NCBI RefSeq assembly: GCF_000526915.1 | Contig: NZ_JAGZ01000004.1 | Coordinates: 62,001-126,000, forward strand | DNA from: Mycobacterium genavense ATCC 51234 | GTDB taxonomy: Bacteria; Actinomycetota; Actinomycetes; Mycobacteriales; Mycobacteriaceae | Reading direction: 5' to 3' | DNA: 64,000 bases | In this document: in pieces, positions 58,788-64,000 of the stretch | Position numbering within the stretch: the stretch's first letter is position 1 | Layout: each line of letters begins with the position of its first letter | Notes under the pieces: generated by a model | Databases searched by the model: none | Told to the model about the DNA's origin: nothing | What the model saw: only the letters and a program-made list of their open reading frames with translations | Program-made: the position numbers and the translations under genes

Positions 58788-60467
58788 ATGCTTAACCTCC
58801 CTGGCCTGCCCGGGCAAGCCGTTTCCAAGGTCCAGCAGTACGTCGAACGTGGTTCGGCGGAACTGCACTACGTGCGGAAGATCTTCGAGGCGGGCGCGTT
58901 CAATCTGGAGTCGCCCCTCAAGACCGCGGCGATGGCGGCCGACATCGCGAAGTGGGGCGAGTTCGGCATGTTGCCCTCGCTCAACGCCCGGCGCACGCCC
59001 GACCGCGCGGCGCTGATCGACGAGGACGGCGAGTTCAGCTATCGCGAGCTCGACGAGGCCGCCCACGCGGTGGCCAACGGCCTGATCGCCAAGGGCGTCA
59101 AGGCCGGCGACGGCGTCGCCATCCTGGCCCGCAACCACCGCTGGTTCGTCATCGCCAACTACGGCGCGGCCCGGGCCGGCGCCCGCATCATCCTGCTCAA
59201 CAGTGAATTCTCCGGGCCGCAGATCAAAGAGGTGTCCGAGCGCGAGGGCGCCAAGATCATCATCTACGACGACGAATACACCAACGCGGTCAGCAAGGCC
59301 GAGCCCGAGCTGGGCAAGCTGCGCGCGCTCGGGACCAACCCGGACAGCGACGAGCCGTCCGGCAGCACCGACGAGACGCTGGCCGACCTGATCGCGCGCA
59401 GCAGCAATGAACCCGCACCCAAGGCCGGCAAGCACGCGTCGATCATCATCCTGACCAGCGGAACGACGGGGACGCCCAAGGGCGCGAACCGCAGCACCCC
59501 GCCCACGCTGGCACCGGTCGGCGGCATCCTGTCGCACGTCCCGTTCAAGGCGAACGAGGTCACCTCACTGCCGGCGCCGATGTTCCACGCGCTCGGCTAT
59601 CTGCACGCCACGATCGCGATGTTCCTGGGATCCACGGTGGTGCTGCGGCGCAAGTTCAAGCCGCCGCTGGTGCTGGAGGACATCGAGAAGCACAAGGTGA
59701 CGGCCATGGTCGTGGTGCCGGTGATGCTGTCGCGCATCCTCGACACCCTGGAAAAGACGGACCCCAAGCCCGATCTGTCCAGCCTGAAGATCATTTTCGT
59801 GTCCGGATCCCAGTTGGGTGCCGAGCTGGCCACCCGCGCGCTCAAGGACATCGGTCCGGTCGTCTACAACATGTACGGCTCGACGGAGATCGCGTTCGCG
59901 ACGATCGCGCGGCCCGAGGACCTGCAACGCAATGCGTCGACGGTCGGGCCGGTCGTCAAGGGCGTGAAGGTCAAGATCCTCGATGACAACGGCAACGAGG
60001 TACCCCGGGGCGACGTCGGGCGGATCTTCGTCGGCAACGCCTTCCCGTTCGAGGGCTACACCGGCGGCGGGCACAAGCAGATCATCGACGGCCTCATGTC
60101 CTCGGGAGACGTCGGCTACTTCGACGAACACGGCCTGCTGTACATCAGCGGGCGGGACGACGAGATGATCGTCTCCGGCGGCGAGAACGTGTTCCCCGCC
60201 GAGGTCGAGGACCTGATCAGCGGGCACCCCGAGGTGATCGAGGCCACCGCGATCGGCGTGGAAGACAAGGAGTGGGGCCACCGGCTGCGCGCGTTCGTGG
60301 TGCGGAAGGAAGGCGCCGCCGTCGACGAGGACACCATCAAGGGGTATGTGCGCGACCACCTGGCTCGCTACAAGGTGCCGCGCGAGGTGATCTTCCTCGA
60401 GGAACTGCCGCGCAACCCGACGGGCAAGATCCTCAAGCGCGAGCTGCGCGAAATGCAGGTCGACTAG
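58788..60467 (+). CDS. fadD2: Fatty-acyl-CoA ligase FadD2
   Basis: A 559-residue acyl-CoA synthetase matching Rv0270. The AMP/phosphate motif is ILTSGTTGTPKGANR, followed by YNMYGSTEIAF, SGRDDEMIVSGGENVFPAEV and the C-terminal catalytic lysine in PRNPTGKILKREL. The ATG at 58788 gives the family length. It activates fatty acids to CoA esters at the cytoplasmic side of the membrane. Intact. Confidence 0.93.
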   Translation: MLNLPGLPGQAVSKVQQYVERGSAELHYVRKIFEAGAFNLESPLKTAAMAADIAKWGEFGMLPSLNARRTPDRAALIDEDGEFSYRELDEAAHAVANGLIAKGVKAGDGVAILARNHRWFVIANYGAARAGARIILLNSEFSGPQIKEVSEREGAKIIIYDDEYTNAVSKAEPELGKLRALGTNPDSDEPSGSTDETLADLIARSSNEPAPKAGKHASIIILTSGTTGTPKGANRSTPPTLAPVGGILSHVPFKANEVTSLPAPMFHALGYLHATIAMFLGSTVVLRRKFKPPLVLEDIEKHKVTAMVVVPVMLSRILDTLEKTDPKPDLSSLKIIFVSGSQLGAELATRALKDIGPVVYNMYGSTEIAFATIARPEDLQRNASTVGPVVKGVKVKILDDNGNEVPRGDVGRIFVGNAFPFEGYTGGGHKQIIDGLMSSGDVGYFDEHGLLYISGRDDEMIVSGGENVFPAEVEDLISGHPEVIEATAIGVEDKEWGHRLRAFVVRKEGAAVDEDTIKGYVRDHLARYKVPREVIFLEELPRNPTGKILKRELREMQVD

Positions 60468-60478
60468 CGGGACGGACC

Positions 60479-60850
60479 TTAGCGCCGGTCCTGAATGGCC
60501 TGGATGATCTGCGCTGCCAGGTTGGGGTCGGCCAGCAACTGGTCGATCAGCGCGGTCAGCACCTCTTGTCCGGTGACCCGGGCGACGCCCAGCTGGTCGG
60601 CGGCTTCCCGCTGCCAGATGTCGAGGGCGCGGTGGGTGGCGGCGCAGGGGTCGACGGTGCGGCGCGTGCGTTGGATGCGGGGTGTCTCGCCGGTGGACCG
60701 TGACCGCTCGCCGGCTATTCGCCGGGGGCGTGGCTGCCGGAAACCGGTGAGGCGTTCGGTCGGCGTGCCGTCGCCAGCGGGTGTCGTGGCGGACATCTGC
60801 CCGCGGAACGCGCCGGCGCCGGGCCCGCTGTGGCCGGGGTTGAAGCTCAC
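60479..60850 (-). CDS. Hypothetical protein with an alpha-helical C-terminus
   Basis: A 123-residue frame starting at GTG 60850 with a good GGGAGGG ribosome site. The first two thirds are low-complexity and basic (Arg/Pro/Thr rich). The last 50 residues (ALDIWQREAADQLGVARV, LTALIDQLLADPNLAAQI) look like a compact helical domain. It is convergent with fadD2 (11-base gap). I do not recognise a family. Real gene status rests on the ribosome site and composition. Confidence 0.5.
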   Translation of the reverse strand: MSFNPGHSGPGAGAFRGQMSATTPAGDGTPTERLTGFRQPRPRRIAGERSRSTGETPRIQRTRRTVDPCAATHRALDIWQREAADQLGVARVTGQEVLTALIDQLLADPNLAAQIIQAIQDRR

Positions 60851-61419
60851 TGGGGCGACCGTCCCTCCCGTGGGTCACAATCAGTAAATCAGTGCTTCCG
60901 CGCTTGATTGTCTCACTGACACCAGCGTAAGTCGCGGCGCGCGGGTTCGGGTGTTACGGCGCAACGCCGCGGGGGCGGGTCCGACCGGGCCACCACCAGC
61001 GGCGCCGTCAGCTCAAATTGAAGCCATTAGCTGGCCGGAATCGTCGGTGCCCGGTCAGCTTTGTCTGCGGCGCACTCGTGTGGCAGCATGGAAACTAAAC
61101 ATATTGCGCGAAATACTCCCGCCAACCCGGTGCGTAATTAATGATCTGCTAAGATCTGCAAATCCGTGCTTCAGTACGTCAGTAGACCACGATTATCGTC
61201 GTTATATGGCCGATGTGGCTACTGACCTCAGTATTTACGGCACTGCTGAACAGCGCAAATACGCATTATCTGAAATGCGTGAATACGTAATTAAATTGCC
61301 CAGGCGATATTAATTGTTACGCAATTCACAGCCTAAAATGACGCTATTTCTATTGTTTGCCCAGCAATTCATGCGTAGCATTTCGAATGTCGGGAAAGGG
61401 TCTTCGGAAGGAGCTCACA
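60851..61419. other. AT-rich tract without a confident gene
   Basis: This stretch of about 570 bases upstream of the small secreted protein drops sharply in GC from about 61080 onward (many runs such as TAATTAATGATCTG and TATTAATTGTTACG), unlike any other part of the window. It contains an imperfect inverted repeat (GTGAATACGTAA at 61279-61290, reverse-complement-like at 61317-61329) and a short AT-rich frame (61206-61313). It presumably carries the promoter of the next gene. Foreign origin or Lsr2 binding are possibilities only. Confidence 0.5.
61206..61313 (+). CDS. Possible 35-residue AT-rich small ORF
   Basis: ATG to TAA, reading MADVATDLSIYGTAEQRKYA and ending KLPRRY. Codon use is AT-ending, unlike the rest of the window, and no clear ribosome site is seen. 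It could be a remnant of acquired DNA or chance; listed because it looks protein-like in an unusual tract. Confidence 0.2.
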   Translation: MADVATDLSIYGTAEQRKYALSEMREYVIKLPRRY

Positions 61420-61692
61420 ATGAGGAATTCACTGCGATCGATCCGCTGCGCGGCTGCTGGCGCTGCCGGCGCCGGCGCGGTGGCCGGCGCGATGCTGTTC
61501 GGCGGGATGCCCGCGGCCAACGCCGCCCCGGCGCCCGCACCCGCTACGACATTCCAAACCACCGGTCCGCACGGCGGCGCGCCGCTGGCCCCGGGCATTT
61601 TTCCCGAGCGACCCGGCGGCGGCCACGGCTGGGGTCATGGTTGGGGACACCCTGGCTGGGGTTGGGGCAACTGGTGGCGCCCGTGGTGGTGA
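61420..61692 (+). CDS. Small secreted protein with a Gly/His/Trp-rich tail
   Basis: A 90-residue precursor. AAGGAG lies just before the ATG. A signal peptide with a basic start (MRNSLRSIRCAAAGAAG) and Ala-rich core ends at a probable ANA-AP cleavage site near residue 36. The mature part is Pro/Ala rich and closes with GHGWGHGWGHPGWGWGNW-like repeats. The His/Trp pattern could bind metal or the cell wall; the function is unknown. It sits between the AT-rich tract and a strong terminator. Confidence 0.7.
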   Translation: MRNSLRSIRCAAAGAAGAGAVAGAMLFGGMPAANAAPAPAPATTFQTTGPHGGAPLAPGIFPERPGGGHGWGHGWGHPGWGWGNWWRPWW

Positions 61693-61780
61693 CCAAGTGG
61701 TGAGCCACCAAGATCGCGGGGCCGGCCGGCTGCGTCCTGCCAGATATCTAGGCCGGCGTGGCCCCAAACCAAATAGGCGT

Positions 61781-61816
61781 CCATGCCGATCCGGGACCGG
61801 CCCCGGATCGGCATGG
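61781..61816. terminator. Perfect 15-bp terminator hairpin between the secreted protein and fadE6
   Basis: CCATGCCGATCCGGG (61781-61795) pairs perfectly with 61802-61816 around a 6-base loop and is followed by ATTT. It ends 7 bases before the fadE6 stop, so it probably serves both convergent genes. Confidence 0.75.
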
Positions 61817-61823
61817 ATTTCGT

Positions 61824-63997
61824 TTACGGGTCGCGGGGCAGGCCCAGCAGACGCTCGGCGATGATGTTGAGCTGCACTTCCGACGTACCGCCGTAGATCG
61901 TCGTGGCCCGGCTGGCCAACAGGTACTCGCCCCACTTGCCGGGCAGCTGATCGGGGTCGCCGATCGCGGCGTCGGTGCCGAACGAGGACACCGCGAACTC
62001 GGCATAGCCCTGGCCGGTGCGCATCGCCAACAACTTGGAGATCGCCGCGGATGGCATGGCGTCGCCGCCGGCCAGCGTCAACAGCGTCGAACGCAGGTTC
62101 AACAGCTTGGCGGCGTGCCCCTCGGCGATCAACTGCCCGGCCCGGTGCTGGGCGACCTGGTCGAACTGGCCATCGCGGACGAACTCGACGAACTGGGGCA
62201 GCGTCGCCAGGAAATTGGCGTCGCTGCTGCCGATCGACACCCGCTCGGCGGTCAGCGTGTTGCGGCTGACCTCCCAACCGCGATTGACCTCGCCCAGCAC
62301 GCACTCGTCGGGCACGAACACGTCGTCGATGTAGACGGTGTTGAACATCGCGTTCCCGGTCAGCTCGCGCAGCGGCTTGACCGTCACACCAGTGCTGCGC
62401 ATGTCCAGCAGGAAGTAGGTGATCCCGTTGTGTTTGGGCGCGGACGGGTCCGTCCTCGCCAGCAGCGCACCCCAATGCGAGTACTGCGCGGCGGCGGTCC
62501 AGATCTTCTGGCCGGTGATGCGCCAGCCGCAATCGGTCCGGGTGGCCTTGGTGGTCAGACCGGCCAGGTCCGATCCGGCGCCCGGCTCGGAGAACAGCTG
62601 GCACCAGACCAGCTCGCCGCGGAAGGTCGGCGGCAGGAAGCGTTGCTTTTGCTCCTCGGTGCCGAACGCGACGATCGACGGGATGATCCACGCGGCGATG
62701 CCGACCTGCGGCCGTCGCACCCGTCCGGTGGTGAACTCCTGGGCGATGATGATCTGCTCGGTCGGGCTGGAGGCGCGGCCCCACGGCTTGGGCAGGTACG
62801 GCAACACCCAACCGCCCTCGGCAAGCGCGACCGTCCGCGGCCCTCGCTCCATGGCCTTGAGCGCGGCGACCTCGGCGCGGATCTCCTCACGCAGCTTTTT
62901 GGTCTGGGGATCCAGGTCGATGTCGACCGGGCGCATACCCGTGGTGGTCGCCGTGTTGACCACCTTCTGTGGGTAGTCCGAGCTGCGGCCGAAGCAGGCG
63001 GCCAGCATCAGCGCCCGACGGTAGTACACGCCGGTGTCGTGTTCCCAGGTAAAGCCGATGCCGCCGTGCACCTGGATGCAGTCCTGCGTGCAGCGCTGCG
63101 CGGCGGCCGGCGCCAGCGTCGCGGCCACCGCGGCGGCGAACTCCACGTCCGGCGAGGCCTCGTCGATCGCGCGCGCCGCATCCCACACCGCCGCGGTGGC
63201 GCGCTCGGTGTCGGCGATCATCTCCGCGCACTTGTGCTTGATGGCCTGGAATTGGCCGATCGGCCTGCCGAATTGCTCGCGGATCTTGGCGTATTCCGAT
63301 GCGGTGTCGGTTGCCCACCGGGCCACCCCGATCGCCTCGGCGGACAGCAGCGTCGACATCAGCGCGTAGGCGGTCGGAATGGTCAGCGTGCTCAGTAGGG
63401 CATCGTCGCCGACCGCGACGGCGTCGGCCCGCACGTGCGCGACCGGGCGCAGCGGGTCGAGGCTTTTCACCGGTTCGATGTCGAGCTGGTCGGCACGCAG
63501 CACCACCCACTCGTCGCCGCTGTCGATCGCGACCGGCAGCACCAGCACCGACGCCTGCGCCGCGGCGGAACCGCACGCACCTCGCCGCGGATCACGAGCA
63601 CCTCTCCCTTGCGGGTGGCGGCCAGCCCGGAGTCCAGGGCGTAGGCGGCGATCGCCACGCCGGACGCCAGCTCGGCCAGCACCTTGGCGTCCGGGTCATG
63701 CGCGGCGATGAGCGCGCTGGCGATCGCCGACGGCGCGAACGGCCCGGGCACCGCGCCGTAGCCGAATTCGGCCAGCACGATGGCCAGCTCGAGCAGGCCG
63801 AAGCCCTGGCCGCCGACGGTCTCGGAGAGGTGCACACCCTGCAGGCCCTGCTCGACGGCCGCCTGCCAGTACGGCGGCGGATTCTCCAGCGGCGTCTCCA
63901 TGGCCTCGTGCAACACCTCGGACGGCGCGACCCGCGCCACCAGGGATCGCACCGAATCGGCCAGATCTTGATGCTCAGGAGTTATCGCGATCGGCAT
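61824..63997 (-). pseudogene. fadE6: Acyl-CoA dehydrogenase FadE6 (frameshift after about residue 145)
   Basis: The equivalent of Rv0271c (731 residues), a double-length acyl-CoA dehydrogenase with two fused ACAD modules. The start MPIAITPEHQDLADSVRS is the ATG at 63997. One base is missing near 63568 (RAVPAAAQASVLVLP expected). The second frame then runs 574 residues to the TGA: REQFGRPIGQFQAIKH, VHGGIGFTWEHD, LFSEPGAGSDLAGL and YGGTSEVQLNIIAERLLG. An alternative start near 63548 could yield the large C-terminal part, which includes one complete ACAD module. Confidence 0.85.
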
Positions 63998-64000
63998 TGG

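Noticed and set aside
60951..61313. A 120-codon frame covering the AT-rich tract
   Set aside because: Its first two thirds cross a composition break and have no ribosome site or protein-like pattern; only the last 35 codons are worth a low-confidence mention.

Overview
The window is chromosomal DNA of a Mycobacterium, most likely a slow grower. It is GC-rich, and its gene order follows, from memory, the M. tuberculosis interval Rv0227c to Rv0271c. Landmarks are the DUF3068/PorA-type protein, the acyltransferase-3 protein, php, fadE4, the R2lox gene, gabD1, aftD, lpqI, htdX, fabG4, fadA2, fadE5, the sdh1 operon, hsp20/acr2, nirB, nirD, a CbiX-like gene, a HemD-regulator fusion, narK3, aac(2')-I, kipA/kipI, fecB2, the LigD-type polymerase gene, fadD2 and fadE6. 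No rRNA, tRNA, CRISPR array or insertion sequence was recognised.

Layout. 1-5.3 kb: envelope protein, acyltransferase, an acyl-CoA synthetase-YbjN fusion and php. 5.3-11.3 kb: an accessory island absent from M. tuberculosis between php and fadE4. It holds a five-gene minus-strand set (alpha-oxoamine synthase, CitE-like lyase, MaoC-like hydratase, ATP-grasp ligase, methyltransferase) and a divergent EamA-type exporter, and looks like a small uncharacterised biosynthetic cluster. 11.3-23.2 kb: fadE4, an autoregulated TetR gene and R2lox, gabD1, then an extra block (ThDP enzyme, LysR regulator, NAD-dependent formate dehydrogenase, a second inverted R2lox copy, a thioesterase) and a lipase-maturation-factor-like membrane protein. 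23.2-31 kb: aftD, a DUF2613-type peptide, lpqI, a TetR regulator and a ClC channel. 31-37 kb: htdX, fabG4, fadA2 and fadE5; TTACT/AGTAA-type palindromes lie in front of fabG4/fadA2 and fadE5, with a weaker match before the TetR gene. 37-45 kb: 2-oxoglutarate oxygenase, flavin reductase, succinate dehydrogenase 1, several small genes and hsp20. 45-54 kb: assimilatory nitrite reductase, siroheme and transporter genes. 54-64 kb: aac(2')-I, kipA/kipI, a siderophore-binding lipoprotein, a LigD-type polymerase, fadD2, an AT-rich tract, a small secreted protein and fadE6.

The most striking global feature is gene decay. Reading the conserved frames by eye gives roughly 26 small indels, mostly in GC repeats or short homopolymers, 8 in-frame nonsense codons and one probable stop loss. 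They fall in about 20 genes (alpha-oxoamine synthase, ATP-grasp, CitE-like, fadE4, both R2lox copies, ThDP enzyme, LysR, Rv0235c-like, ClC, htdX, fabG4, fadA2, 2OG oxygenase, PEP-mutase-like, nirB, nirD, cbiX, one narK, aac, the LigD-type polymerase, fadE6). Long genes expected to be important (aftD 4.2 kb, sdhA/B and membrane subunit 3.5 kb, fadE5, fadD2, lpqI) are clean. This uneven spread suggests real reductive evolution in a host-restricted mycobacterium, an M. lepraemurium-like situation being one possibility, although assembly error has to be excluded. Where a gene is broken, the coordinates given span the inferred ancestral gene and the evidence states where the frame breaks. Rv numbers and family comparisons are from memory, not from a search.
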